Positions 12,001 to 20,747 of a stretch of DNA of 64,000 nt are shown here, in pieces. Positions within the stretch are counted from its first letter, which is position 1, and every line of letters begins with the position of its first letter. The notes under the pieces were generated by a model. It was not told the DNA's origin, did no database searches, and worked only from the letters and a program-made list of their open reading frames with translations. The stretch is from the NCBI RefSeq assembly GCF_000003815.2, contig NC_049995.1, forward strand, positions 10,905,181-10,969,180. The letters run 5' to 3'. The DNA comes from Branchiostoma floridae (lineage: Eukaryota; Chordata; Leptocardii; Amphioxiformes; Branchiostomatidae). Made by a program: the position numbers and the translations under genes.

Positions 12001-13618
12001 TTTGTACACTTCGGCTAGTGTGGTGTTAGTGTCGATGTTCACTAGGCCGTGCTCCACGTGTATGAGCAAAATCTTGAAAAAGTTCTTAACACCCCTAAAG
12101 GTTTAAGTGGGCACGTCCAGCATGAGTCCCCTCAAGATGTGTCCCCTGTTCCGGCTTTCTGTCGGGTGGGTGTGGGCACTGAGAATAATGGACATTTCTC
12201 CGGCAACAAACTGGTCGTAGGTCAATGAGTCATAAGTGACGGTGGTGGTGGCCGAAAAAACATATTCATGAGGCCAACTAACCTCTCTGACAACTCTATC
12301 ATGCGCTTTCCTGGCAAGGCCGCTTGTAAGTTTCTTACCTTGCTGTGAAGGTGGGAGGCCTTCCTGGACTTGCTGAGTGTTGTACTTGGGGGGAGGGGGG
12401 TGGCCCTCGATGCCCGCTGCTCCCCACTGTTCCGCTTCGGTATATCTTGGAATGTGCCGGGAAAACTCTGTAGGGTCACTCTGTAGCTGCTGAAAGGCCC
12501 GAACCTCCCGCAAAGTCGGAAAGTTCTGCCTCACGGGAGGATTGGGCTCTCGAAGCTCTGCACGCAGCGCCCTTGTGTGCGCTTCCGGGCGGCCATCTTT
12601 AACTCGCGCTGGGATTTCTGGGATGGGAGACCTTTGACCTCCGTCGGCGGCTTCCGGTGTGGTGGTGGGGAGGGGGGTGCGAACTCTGCCGGCCCTCTCC
12701 AAATCGGCGCCGAGGTCTGCTTTCATCTTCTCCAGTTGGCGGGTCACATCCAAAAGCTCGTCTTCCAGCCTTTTCGACAGCTCTGCTGGCGTGGAATGCC
12801 ACTCAAGCTCGGCGTCCTCGGCCGGTGACGAGACAAAACGAGCTGGGGGGCTATCTTTCTCCGGCCGGCGCCAAACATTCTTACGAGGGGGAGAAATTTG
12901 GGGGGAGTCAAAAGGGTAAAGGTGTAGGGAGATAGTTTAGGAGGAGTCGAGGAGGTAAGTTGTTCGGCGGTTGTTCGAAATGGCGCGGAAAAGACGGTGG
13001 TAAGCGGAAGAGTTCGGAGCACGTCCTTCTCTTTCTCAGTTTGTTCGAGATCTGCTGTTCTTCCTCTCAGATCTCGCGGCGTCTCGCAGTAGTGCTCACG
13101 AGACTTCTCCCACAATTCCCGAGTATGACGCCATCCCGTCATACGCCCATTATGACAACATTCCTTGAGTAAAATCTAACAGGCTATATACAGAGAGTGA
13201 GAGAGAGTATAAGCAATGAATAAACTTAATAAAATGTTAATATGACAGTTGGATATATCTGGAGAATCATTATATTACCTGACACATTTTCATTAAAAAA
13301 ATCATTGATGTTACATGACACATTTTTGTTCAAAATCATTGATATTACCCGACACATTTTCTTTCAAAATTATTGATATTACCTGACACATTTTCATCCC
13401 AAATCATTGATATTACTTGACACCTTTTTATCCAAGATCATTGATATTACCTGACACTATTTCATCCAAAATCATAATATTGCCTAACACATTTTCATCC
13501 AAAATCTTCAATATTGAGCCCTGTAATATTACCTGACACATTTTCATCCTTATAGGTGCACCAGTCCTACCACAAGTACCTGAAGCCGTTCCTTGAAGCC
13601 AACAGGGCCAAGCTGTGA
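1..13618 (+). CDS. ACOX1: Peroxisomal acyl-CoA oxidase, ACOX1 type, copy A (5' end outside window)
   Basis: It oxidises acyl-CoA to trans-2-enoyl-CoA and makes H2O2, the first step of peroxisomal beta-oxidation, using FAD. Coding exons read by translation and GT-AG junctions: 1-130 (partial), 773-880, 1049-1168, 1649-1764, 2479-2648, 3201-3363, 4030-4220, 4823-4981, 5486-5591, 6412-6558, 7329-7535, 13556-13618. They give 559 residues plus a missing N-terminus; every complete exon has the same length as in copy B (41460-52620). Family motifs seen: [10 protein letters not shown] (flavin/substrate region), [28 protein letters not shown] (contains the catalytic-base glutamate of rat ACOX1, Glu421 by family knowledge), and C-terminal AKL, a PTS1 peroxisomal signal. 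All frames are open, so the gene looks functional. The last intron is about 6 kb because it contains a Ngaro-like retrotransposon. Orthology to ACOX1 rather than ACOX2/3 is judged from motif similarity only. Confidence 0.93.
181..610. repeat. 32-bp minisatellite in ACOX copy A intron 3
   Basis: About eleven tandem copies of a 32-bp unit built around CACCCCTATGTTCCTACACC and CTCTGCTCAGA, with a few single-base variants (tac/tgc, cag/cgg). Because 32 is not a multiple of three, all three forward frames stay open and give similar repeated pseudo-proteins. The array sits between two conserved ACOX exons and is intronic. Weakly related units (tatgttctgacacccctat) occur in copy B intron 2 near 42190-42300. 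Confidence 0.95.
2791..3025 (+). mobile_element. tRNA-derived SINE (family 1)
   Basis: The head resembles a tRNA A box (caaagtgggtagaata...) followed by a conserved body containing cacgctgctttctctgctcagc and a tail with gtggactagtcccctactg. The same body recurs at 18080-18250 (-), 27639-27840 (+) and 46063-46345 (-), which defines an interspersed family. This copy has a decayed B box. It is intronic in ACOX copy A. Confidence 0.7.
3804..3833. repeat. (GAAA)n microsatellite
   Basis: About seven GAAA units in ACOX copy A intron 8. Confidence 0.95.
5700..6055. repeat. Interspersed repeat (family 2)
   Basis: Shares long stretches with 17041-17330: cataccctttcgctggttga, ccaggcctccatccgggtga, ctccagacag, caccatcgcac, and a 3' part with tctaacatccctagcc. 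A fragment also occurs near 7160-7200 (tctttaatgtgctcgac). No coding capacity is seen. It is probably a SINE or SINE-like element, about 350 bp, intronic in ACOX copy A. The class is uncertain. Confidence 0.7.
6246..6290. repeat. (CCTA)n microsatellite
   Basis: Two runs of CCTA separated by an AACA interruption, intronic in ACOX copy A. Confidence 0.95.
7647..7760 (-). repeat. Ngaro split direct repeat B2 (3' terminal)
   Basis: This 114-bp segment is repeated at 8401-8514. Both begin taattgttcacactcagtca and end with the block gatgtcacaggcc. It marks the 3' end of the element in its own orientation. Confidence 0.93.
8288..8514 (-). repeat. Ngaro internal A2-B1 junction repeats
   Basis: 8288-8400 repeats the 5' terminal sequence at 13037-13150 (starts cagtttgttcgagatctgct, ends acgccca). 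8401-8514 repeats 7647-7760. The two abut exactly at 8400/8401, so this junction reproduces the two joined termini. That is the template arrangement proposed for circular intermediates of DIRS-group elements. The 527 bp between 7761 and 8287 shows no gene. Confidence 0.9.
8559..9573 (-). CDS. Tyrosine recombinase of the Ngaro-like element
   Basis: Site-specific recombinase that would integrate the reverse-transcribed circle. The ORF from the first ATG covers 9419-8559 (286 aa). The frame is open upstream to about 9573 and already shows the typical N-terminal core-binding helices ([17 protein letters not shown], then [17 protein letters not shown]), so the real N-terminus is likely upstream. 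Catalytic signature residues seen: R in [16 protein letters not shown] (HxxR box), HGDWRSD (H/W box) and LLYLRP (nucleophilic Tyr). The ORF is intact. Its stop lies just upstream of the B1 repeat. The motifs match the phage-integrase superfamily; there is no similarity to retroviral DDE integrase. Confidence 0.92.
9611..11325 (-). CDS. Reverse transcriptase-RNase H of the Ngaro-like element
   Basis: The ORF from a possible start covers 11218-9611 (535 aa). The frame is open upstream to a TGA near 11325 and contains the DIRS-typical [11 protein letters not shown] motifs in order: [26 protein letters not shown] (finger/palm Asp), FPFGLRSA, and the active-site box YIDDFGG. The thumb region is followed by an RNase H with [20 protein letters not shown] and ACDNEPSVQ, ending near [17 protein letters not shown]. 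Order and motifs match DIRS-group pol, with no protease or DDE integrase. The frame is uninterrupted, so the protein may still be functional. Confidence 0.93.
11689..12940 (-). CDS. Gag-like ORF of the Ngaro-like element, split by one in-frame stop
   Basis: An open frame runs from about 12940 to a TAA at 12105-12103, then continues in the same frame to 11689. The N-terminal part is polar and helix-prone ([20 protein letters not shown]). The middle contains [20 protein letters not shown] and [11 protein letters not shown], which resemble DIRS-type gag. After the TAA the frame resumes with [13 protein letters not shown] and ends in Cys/His clusters ([27 protein letters not shown]), a probable zinc-binding nucleocapsid part. 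The start codon is unclear. One nonsense mutation, a readthrough site or a sequencing error would each explain the TAA. Confidence 0.7.
13037..13150 (-). repeat. Ngaro split direct repeat A1 (5' terminal)
   Basis: A 114-bp copy of 8288-8400 that differs by a c-to-t change (cttctccc against cttcgccc). It forms the 5' end of the minus-strand element. Confidence 0.92.
13265..13555 (+). repeat. About 33-bp minisatellite ending in the 3' splice site of ACOX copy A exon 14
   Basis: Roughly eight diverged units of the pattern tcattgatattacctgacac plus attttcatccaaa. The last unit ends attttcatccttatag and serves as the acceptor of exon 14 (13556). Copy B has a single related tract (gatacctgttcatcctcag) before the same exon, so the array seems to have grown from the acceptor region. 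Confidence 0.85.
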
Positions 13619-14290
13619 AGACATCTGACGAATTAGGAAGACTCTGAGATGAACTGAAGATAAAAATAATCCCATATTATTGCTTCTGCTGCTAAAATTA
13701 AGAAGTCTTTATTGAATTTGTGCCATTAACACTAAGTGTAATTCAGTTTATACTATAAGCATTTAGAACTAGAGTTCGACAAACACATCTCTTCGCCAAA
13801 TAATCATGCCTTTATTTAAGACTTTAAGTTTAAGGTCTTATTCACGTATCACTAAATAGTAGCATGAACTGTGATCCTCACAAAGCCACAAATGCTCCCC
13901 AAAACAAGTCTGTGATCAGAGATGACCTGGTACCATGCCTGGTCAATCAGAATTTCATGCCTTCCAGAGGTTTTGTCCCCAGTGTAATAGCGTCCAGCTC
14001 ACAAGCTCCTCCAGCAAAACATCTGTGTAACAGCTGTGTGTATAGATATAGGTCAAAATGAGATATATATATATATATATATATAGAAAACAGTTTATTT
14101 CTGTTAATTGGCCACTGATTACAACTAAATGCATCTTTCCAATTGTAGATTATCATCTAAAGTACCTTTCAGCCAATACCAATGCAAACAAGTTTGAAAG
14201 TCCTATCATGGAATTCAGTGGATTTCTGTACTTTCCTCTTTAATTATGCAAATTAGCTGTTGATTTGAATAATTAGCATTACATTATGTA
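13619..14290 (+). other. ACOX copy A 3' UTR and flank
   Basis: A/T-rich sequence after the stop codon, with a (TA)n run at about 14060-14085. No further gene is seen. No canonical AATAAA is obvious close to the stop. Confidence 0.5.
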
Positions 14291-14294
14291 AGTC

Positions 14295-15345
14295 GTCACT
14301 TAGGCTATCTACCACTCAAAAATCACGACCACAGCATGTTCAGAACACAAGATGTAAAAAATTGAAGTTTTGTTGCAGTACCGTAGGAAGCCGCTAGGGG
14401 GCCCACTATCATACTCGACCTTCGTTGTTCTGACCCCTACCCACCTACCAAATATTATCAGGATCCTTTCAAGGCTTCTCGAGTTATGCATTACACAAAC
14501 AAACTGACGCACACACTCGGCCCGCTACCGTCCTAACGGAAAATGATATGCCAACTATTTTCGAACACAACCTTCTTTTCTGCAAACGCTACTCAAATGC
14601 CAAATATCATGAAAATCCATACACAGATTCTTGAGTTATATGCTGTTGGAATGGATTTATGAACGTTCCTCATTAATTATGCAAATTATCTGCTGATTTG
14701 CATAATAAGTATTACATTGTGTAAGTCATCACTCATTCTATCTACATACCAAAAATCCTGATGATCCGTCAACACGTTCTTGAGTTATTCTCGTCCAAAG
14801 TTTGAAAGGAAATCGGTGCCTGCAGTTCCCAAAAAGCCGCTAGGGGGTCCAAACTCACAGCACTTACTCTCTGTCCCAAGGGCTATCTACCAGTCAAAAA
14901 TCATGACCACAGCCTGTCCAGAACATGAAGTGTATAATTTAAAAGTTTTGCTGCAGTACCTTAGGCAGCCACTAGAGGGCCCATTATCGAACTTGACCAG
15001 GATCATCAGGATCCATTCAAGGGTTCTCGAGTTATCTTGCATACAGACAAACGCACTTACATACAAATCCCGCTACAGCACCATAGGTAAGAGCTAGGTA
15101 AACTATTTTCGCACTTGACCTTCCTCTTCAAAACCGCTACACACCTACCAAGTATCGTGAAAATCGCCCAGCTGTATTTTGACTTATGCTGCCCAAAACA
15201 AACCCCAAAAACATACCAAGCTTGCTGCAGTACCGTAGGAAAACGCCAGGTAAACCGTTTTCTAACTTGGGATTCCTTTTGACAACCGCTACACACCTAC
15301 CAAAAATCACAAAGTTCCATCCACAATTTCTGGAGTCATTTTCTG
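14295..15345. repeat. Degenerate tandem block of about 180-200-bp units
   Basis: Recurring elements in the same order: accactcaaaaatcacgacc, cagtaccgtaggaagccgct, agggggcccactatc, then tacccacctaccaaatat and a terminal ttctcgagttatgc. Units are recognisable near 14310-14500, 14560-14660, 14740-14900, 14890-15060, 15080-15200 and 15220-15350, with progressive decay. No ORF is maintained. Class unknown. Confidence 0.75.
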
Positions 15346-15542
15346 TTGACCTACATACAGACCCAAGTCAGCAATCTCATACTCTTCTTGGCGAAGAGAA
15401 TGAAGACATTATGATCACAAACCAAGGTACATTGTTGTACATGTAAATCTAATGTGATATGATGATAATTATACAAGATGAAAATATTGTATATTTTTGT
15501 GAAATGTCTGCCACTTGATTTAGTCAAACTGTGTGTTTTAAG

Positions 15543-15769
15543 TACAGTCAAAACTGCCGAAGAAGACCACTTAGGTGACCAATATAAACCAGGTGGTCCC
15601 TATAGACAGGATGCTTGTGTCAATGGAAAAAATTAAGTAAGAAACCACCAAGAAGTTAGGTCACAATGAATGTTCTTATACGTAAGGTGGTCATCTGTAC
15701 ATGTAGTTTGGCCAGGAGATCCTTATGCAGAGGTTGATTGTGGCAGACACAAGTACAGGTTTGACTGTA
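15543..15769. mobile_element. MITE with ACAGTCAAA-type termini
   Basis: The left end tacagtcaaaactg is inverted at the right end as caggtttgactgta. The body contains ggtggtccctatagacagg. Related sequence occurs near 44232-44455 in ACOX copy B intron 4. Non-coding, about 227 bp. Confidence 0.65.
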
Positions 15770-16100
15770 ATAACTTTATATCGAGGGCCATGTGGTCCTA
15801 AATGAGAATGTTTGGGGGGGTGGTCACAGGTATTACTCTAGGACCTATAACATATATATGATGTGCTATTGTTATATTGTCAAACGAATGTAAAAAGATG
15901 CATAATGTGTTTTGAAAGTGAAGAAAGGACTGAGTCTGAATATGATATGGAATTTTATATGAAAAATATAAATTGTAGTATTTGTACATCATGTAAAACT
16001 CAAGATAATATAATTATAGTATTTAATGAATAAATGAAATTTATAAATCACAAAATCTCCAGTAACAACTTATTGCAAGAAAAACTTTTAGTAGTTTCAC

Positions 16101-16215
16101 CTGTGAGAGTGCCTCTGTGTTCATGGGTTCAGACAGGACCGAGATCGACACTGTCTTGGGTTTCTTACTCCCAGCATCCTCCTCTTCTTCCTGCACTCTG
16201 CTCCTCTTGCTCTTG
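16101..16215 (-). other. Possible orphan exon, minus strand
   Basis: The segment is bounded on the minus strand by ...gaacag and gtgaaa. It reads as a highly charged peptide (SKSKRSRVQEEEEDAG, then KKPKTVSISVLSEP) with no stop. Composition looks coding, but the upstream polypyrimidine tract is poor and no partner exon is seen nearby. It could be a relic of a duplicated gene or chance. Confidence 0.2.
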
Positions 16216-16291
16216 CTGTTCAGGGTACCATGGGAGGATGGGATGAGTTGTAATTCATTATTGAAATTTAGGATATTGGTAATACTATGAT

Positions 16292-16519
16292 TAAGCCTTC
16301 TCACATTAGTTAGTACGCATGTGCGGCGACAGGAATTCTAGGTAAAATGTCAAAGGGTAAGGCACACAAAAAGTAAACAAAACCCGTCTGGACGTTGTTA
16401 TGCAAATTGAAACAATCGTCAAGACAAGGACTGTTTACTTTTTGTGTGCCTTACCTTTTGACGTATTACCTAGAATCCCTGTCACCGCACATGCGCCCTA
16501 ACTAATGTGAGAAGGCTTA
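16292..16519. mobile_element. Foldback MITE with about 88-bp inverted repeats
   Basis: The left arm (taagccttctcacattagtt ... ggcacacaaaaagtaaac) is repeated inverted in the right arm (gtttactttttgtgtgcc ... aactaatgtgagaaggctta). The two arms leave about 50 bp of loop. Likely TA or TTA target duplication. No ORF. Confidence 0.88.
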
Positions 16520-16632
16520 TACATCATTTCCATACCTATGTACATGGAGTGTTGCTGCCTATTTTTGCTTTTGTCAGTTTCTAACTGGGAGGGCTGCAAA
16601 GGAGTGTGAGCTAGGAGGTGAAATATACCATC

Positions 16633-16762
16633 AATCTCCAAGCAGATCCTACAATGGCATAAGATAAAATCAAACTGGCCTAGGAGTGCAGTCAGCCAAG
16701 CTTCAATCCTCTGCCAGCTTTTGATACTATCTTATGCTACCGTAGGATCTGCTTGGAGATTA
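16633..16762. mobile_element. MITE family M1, copy 1 (9-bp target duplication)
   Basis: The termini aatctccaagcagatcctac and gtaggatctgcttggagatt are inverted copies, and the inner arms gcataagata / atcttatgc are also inverted. Flanks atataccat and gtataccat match at 8 of 9 bases, which suggests a 9-bp target duplication as in Mutator-like elements. Other copies: 38112-38325, 38632-38791, 53878-54060. Confidence 0.85.
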
Positions 16763-16956
16763 GTATACCATCCCTGATTGCCTTGTTGTCTGAGTTTTGC
16801 GTAACATCTCTGCTCTCCTCTCCAGCTAGCAGCCCGAGGTTCCAACTATGAAGGTCTGATGAAGAGGCACAAGATCCACACCAAGAACCTGGAGTCTGTC
16901 ACTGAGGCACTAAGGTCAGTTCTAACTTAGTTTATTTATTTATTTATTAGGATTCT

Positions 16957-17335
16957 CCATTTGGAGGGTATGGCGAAACAGGTGTTAATAACACCTTTTC
17001 AAAGCCGCCATACACACATGTGCACATGTTCGCACATGTCTACACGCGGCGGGGTTACACCGCCCCTTACGGGGTGATATACCCTTTCGCTGGCTGATAC
17101 GGTATGGAGGTTCGCCAGGCCTCCAACCGGGTGATTTGAAGTGAATCACCAACTCCAGACAGAAGGGTTTGTTCCATCTCACACCGCACCATCGCACGTG
17201 TGGGGGTTCTTTAACGTGCATGGGGTGTGACTCTCCCCATACACGGGACCTCCATTTAACGTCCTATCCGAGGGACGGCCCTAGCCGAAGCTAGGTACTC
17301 ATTTTTCACCTGAGTATAGTGAGGAAATCCGTGCT
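16957..17335. mobile_element. Interspersed repeat (family 2) between duplicated NADK2 exons
   Basis: Body shared with 5700-6055: cataccctttcgctggctga style core (here ataccctttcgctggctgat), ccaggcctccaaccgggtga, caccatcgcacgtgtggg and tttaacgtcctatccgaggg. It is preceded by (TTTA)n at about 16928-16950. It separates two near-identical copies of an NADK2 exon. Confidence 0.75.
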
Positions 17336-17341
17336 CTCCAG

Positions 17342-17430
17342 CTAGCAGCCCGAGGTTCCAACTATGAAGGTCTGATGAAGAGGCACAAGATCCACACCAG
17401 GAACCTGGAGTCTGTCACTGAGGCACTCGG
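17342..17430 (+). other. Duplicate of the first visible NADK2-like exon
   Basis: An 89-bp copy of 16826-16914 with intact acceptor (ctctccag) and donor (gtcagt), and a shared downstream tail (gtcagttctaacttag). It differs at only a few bases (accaggaac against accaagaac; ctcgg against ctaag). 89 is not a multiple of three, so including both exons would shift the frame; if used, they must be mutually exclusive. Confidence 0.85.
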
Positions 17431-17489
17431 GTCAGTTCTAACTTAGTTCTAAGTTAAAGTTAACTTAAAGTTGCCAATGTATCTGTAAT

Positions 17490-18075
17490 AGGGCCTTCAC
17501 ACTGAAATCGAATCAGCAGGAATCAAGCAGAACCAGTCGGAATGAAGTATTTGCAAAATTCGTAACACATTCGGGGCCATTCCGAGTGGGAATTCCAAAT
17601 GGATTTGATATCCCCTTCACACGAGAAGGAATGAGCCAGAATGTCGTCAGAATGAAAATTCTTTTCTATTCCTGGGAATTCGTAGTGTATTCTAGAAATT
17701 CTTACTGCATTCGAGATATTCTTTTGGCCACATTCGGGAAGGATTCGAAGTGGCTTGCCGTTTTGGTTCTCCATCGAATGAGATAAGAACGTTTCGAATA
17801 ATGTTGGAATGCTACAGAATGCGGTCAGACTGCAGTTAGAATCGTTAGAATCCACTTGGAATGCCATTCGATATTTTTACACTTCGAATGCACCTCGACA
17901 GTTTTTGACATGTAAAAAACTTTCGAGCCAGCCAAAAGAACGGGGACGAATATCTGGAACGCAGAACGAATGTTTAGAATACAGTGCGAATTGCGAGGAA
18001 TTGCCACGAATAGAAAAAAAATTCGTTCGGACGGCATTCCGGCTCATTCGTGCTCTCGTGTGAAGGGGGCTTAAC
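17490..18075. mobile_element. MITE-like element with CTTCACACGAG-type termini
   Basis: The left end agggccttcacactga and the right end ctcgtgtgaagggggctt are imperfect inverted copies; an internal ccccttcacacgagaagg lies at 17612. The body is rich in repeated gaattc/ggaatg motifs and is non-coding. About 580 bp. Superfamily not determined. Confidence 0.7.
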
Positions 18076-18079
18076 AGAT

Positions 18080-18250
18080 GCTTAGGGGTGGCACCATTTC
18101 TGTAGCCCTTGGGCCACACATTTGTGCAAGTCACTGCAGCTGGGCTAGTGATGTTGTTAACTCCCTTCCTCTTCCCTATTAGTGCGGGAATCAAACTCAT
18201 GACCTACCAAATGCAAGGCAAACACTCTAACCAATTGGTCGTTCAGGGCA
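18080..18250 (-). mobile_element. tRNA-derived SINE (family 1), reverse orientation
   Basis: On the minus strand it shows a tRNA-like head: an A-box-like stretch (accaattggttagagtgttt), a tRNA anticodon-arm-like ccttgcatttggtaggtc, and a B-box-like atgagtttgattcccgc. It continues into the family-1 body (gggccacacatttgtgcaag on the plus strand). Confidence 0.75.
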
Positions 18251-19260
18251 ATGACAAAATATATTGACAGGTTAAGATTAGTTTAGAACGATGCTAGATT
18301 GAATTATCAACATGAAACAGAGTCTTTGAGAAAAGTTTGTACGTATCTTGAAACACACTTTGAATTACCAGGTCAGCCTTACTGGTCTCTATAAGGGTGT
18401 CTATTGCCTAAAATCTCATACAGGGGGCCACTGGCTTTACGATACCATCTAAGATAATAAAAAGTTAACAATCCTTTACAACATGTCCAAGCAGGGGGCA
18501 AACTGGGATAGAGCCACTCCCACGAATTTAAATCATATGGCAAAACTTTCTTTGTGTCACAGGGACATGTTAGCAATACCTAGTCCCTTACCTCCAGTCC
18601 ATTGGTAGACATGAAGGTAGAGAGGTGTCTCCAGGCTTATCTTTCTCTTGTTAAAGAGTCTTTTGAGAAATATTTAAAGTCAAACAAATATGACATTATG
18701 GAATCTGATGTTCTTTCTCCCCGTAGAAGCCATGGTGTGGAGGTGAAGGTTATACAGAAACACGAGTACACGCCGGAGAAGGTCAACTGGGCTGATGTCA
18801 TCATGTCTGCTGGAGGTAAAGGTCACCTGGTTACTATGGTTACCTTTGGCAAGATTATTTTGTTTTCGTCAACCTTTTTTCTTTATTTGTTTTAAGGATT
18901 TTCCTAACTTTGTATCTTTTCATTGGGTAGGTTTAGGCTTTAAAAAGCACATGATAAAATTTTGGTTAATACCTTGGTCTCATTTGGGGAATGTTTCAAA
19001 AGATTCTGTTGCCTTCAATTAAAAGATAGTCCCTCTAGCAGCTTCCTTTGAAACTGCAGATTCAAATTATGTAATTTGTACTATAAAGGTTACAAGGTTT
19101 AGTGTGGACAGATTTGTATTTGTGTTTTCTGGGGGATATCCAGTCTTTAGCTTCACATCAAAGTTGTTGCTATAGTGTTCTCTTCATCACTAACATCCTG
19201 CCCCCCCATGCCATGCCAGGTGATGGTACGTTCCTGATGGCTGCCAGTCACATCCTGACC

Positions 19261-20747
19261 TAGTCCATGGGCCAGACCCCCAAATTTTACATATCAGTAC
19301 CACCTGAGGGGGCAAATTTTCCTTATGATTTTTAAGTAGTAGGGTATCTGAGGGATATATTTTGATATGATAGCCATCGCAGAGTGGTAGCTTTGACCCG
19401 GCTATCTGCCCTTGACCTTATGACCCCGATCTGGACCACGCCTTTTGATATGATTATACAAATGGGTGTGTAAATCAATTAAACAATAATATTTTCAAAT
19501 GAAACTTGCTGGGCTGATACAGAATGAATCAAGGATTACAGAAAACTTAATTTCATTTCAATATCTGGATCCTATGAACAGTTATGAGTCTTTGAATGAT
19601 TATTTTTGAGCAAATTTTGGAGGAAAAATGTTAATTTCTACTTTTCAAAGGCTGACATTTATTCCGAACTCACATTTGACCTTTTTTCATGCTTTTATCT
19701 GCTTTGTTGTATCATTCCCTGCATTTTAAAGTTTAAATCATGAAAATCCACCATTTCTATCTAGAGATATGAGTACCTAAATAAATACACACCTACAGGC
19801 ATTGTGTTGGGGAAACCGTTGCTAGGGCCGTTGCTATGGAGGTGCTGGGCTGCAATCCCAAGCAAAATGCAGTCTTTCTCCAACTTTATGGCAACGGAGG
19901 TCATAACGCTGTGATGTCTGTTAAAATAGTGCGTCACTTTAATCACTTGAACTTCATAGTAGAATCCATCGATGGGAAATGGAAAGCTATTTGGTTGTTG
20001 AAAATCATTGTTTACGTTTCTAAAAGGCATCAAAACTAATGGACCAAACGTGTCGGGGATCTGTCACTCTGGTAAAATACTTTTGAACTGTTATACTGTT
20101 TAGCAGTAGCCGATTACTAATCATCAATTAGGCCCGCTGTGGCTTGTTGATTAAATCCGGTAAATTTTGATTGGTTTTGTAAAAATGTAGGATTTTGCAA
20201 GATAGCAAGTAAGGACACTCACTCCGGTAGGTGTCGCTGTTAGAGGTTTATATAATTTTGTTGTTTTTTGCTTAACTATGAATCCCGACTTTGTCATAAC
20301 AGTAATTATGTGGTAATCTAAGAAATTACGCCTAATAGTTTTCAAAGTGGTCGACAGCGAGCCAGAAATGTGTTTGTCCAGAGGACGTAGAAGTGATTTC
20401 AATAATACTGTGCTTCTCCCCCATCCCGACACGTACAATGGTACAGTCTGGCCCCCTCTCCCCGGCCTACTATCCCCGGCTTGTCGTCCCCAGCACCGGG
20501 AGCGCTCCTTACCCCACTCCAAAAAGTAGCTGCGTGTGAAGTACTGCAGCAGTGACACCTAGCTGCTGTGTGGAGTACTGCAGCAGCAATTACACCTAGC
20601 TGCAGTACACATTAGAACCAGTCATGGTTGCAGACTACAGACATCATCAAAACATGGGCCATAAAAAGACTTATGGTTGTGTGCAAAGAAATTTGTAAAA
20701 CATTGTTTTTTTATTTATTATTATTTTACTTGTGCTTCTGTCTGCAG
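19261..20747 (+). other. Interval where the NADK2 core exons are expected; none found
   Basis: By homology this gap should encode the NTDP loop and GTGS region. It was searched in three plus frames for those motifs without success. It holds A/T-rich sequence, short tandem motifs (tactgcagcag twice at 20540-20590) and no recognisable gene. The open frame at 20347-20529 has no recognised domain. Confidence 0.5.

Larger units (their letters stand above)
7647..13150 (-). mobile_element. Ngaro/PAT-like tyrosine-recombinase retrotransposon, near full length
   Basis: All three ORFs lie on the minus strand: a gag-like ORF (11689-12940), reverse transcriptase plus RNase H (9611-11325) and a tyrosine recombinase (8559-9573). 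Four 114-bp repeats are arranged as split direct repeats. In element orientation these are A1 (13150-13037), ORFs, B1 (8514-8401), A2 (8400-8288), a 527-bp spacer, then B2 (7760-7647). This A1-ORFs-B1-A2-B2 order is diagnostic of the Ngaro/PAT type of DIRS-group elements, which integrate with a recombinase and leave no target duplication. The repeat pairs are nearly identical (one mismatch noticed in A), so the insertion is probably recent. It lies in the last intron of ACOX copy A; the matching intron of copy B (52289-52557) lacks it. Confidence 0.92.

Noticed and set aside
12577-13172. Several plus- and minus-strand ORFs over the 5' part of the Ngaro element
   Set aside because: They overlap the gag frame or the terminal repeat; the frame with gag-like motifs was chosen instead.
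13265-13555. CRISPR-like regular repeats
   Set aside because: The units are head-to-tail without unique spacers, and this is a eukaryotic intron.
20151-20558. 135-codon minus ORF and 60-codon plus ORF in the NADK2 gap
   Set aside because: Neither shows NAD-kinase motifs or splice sites in the right phase.
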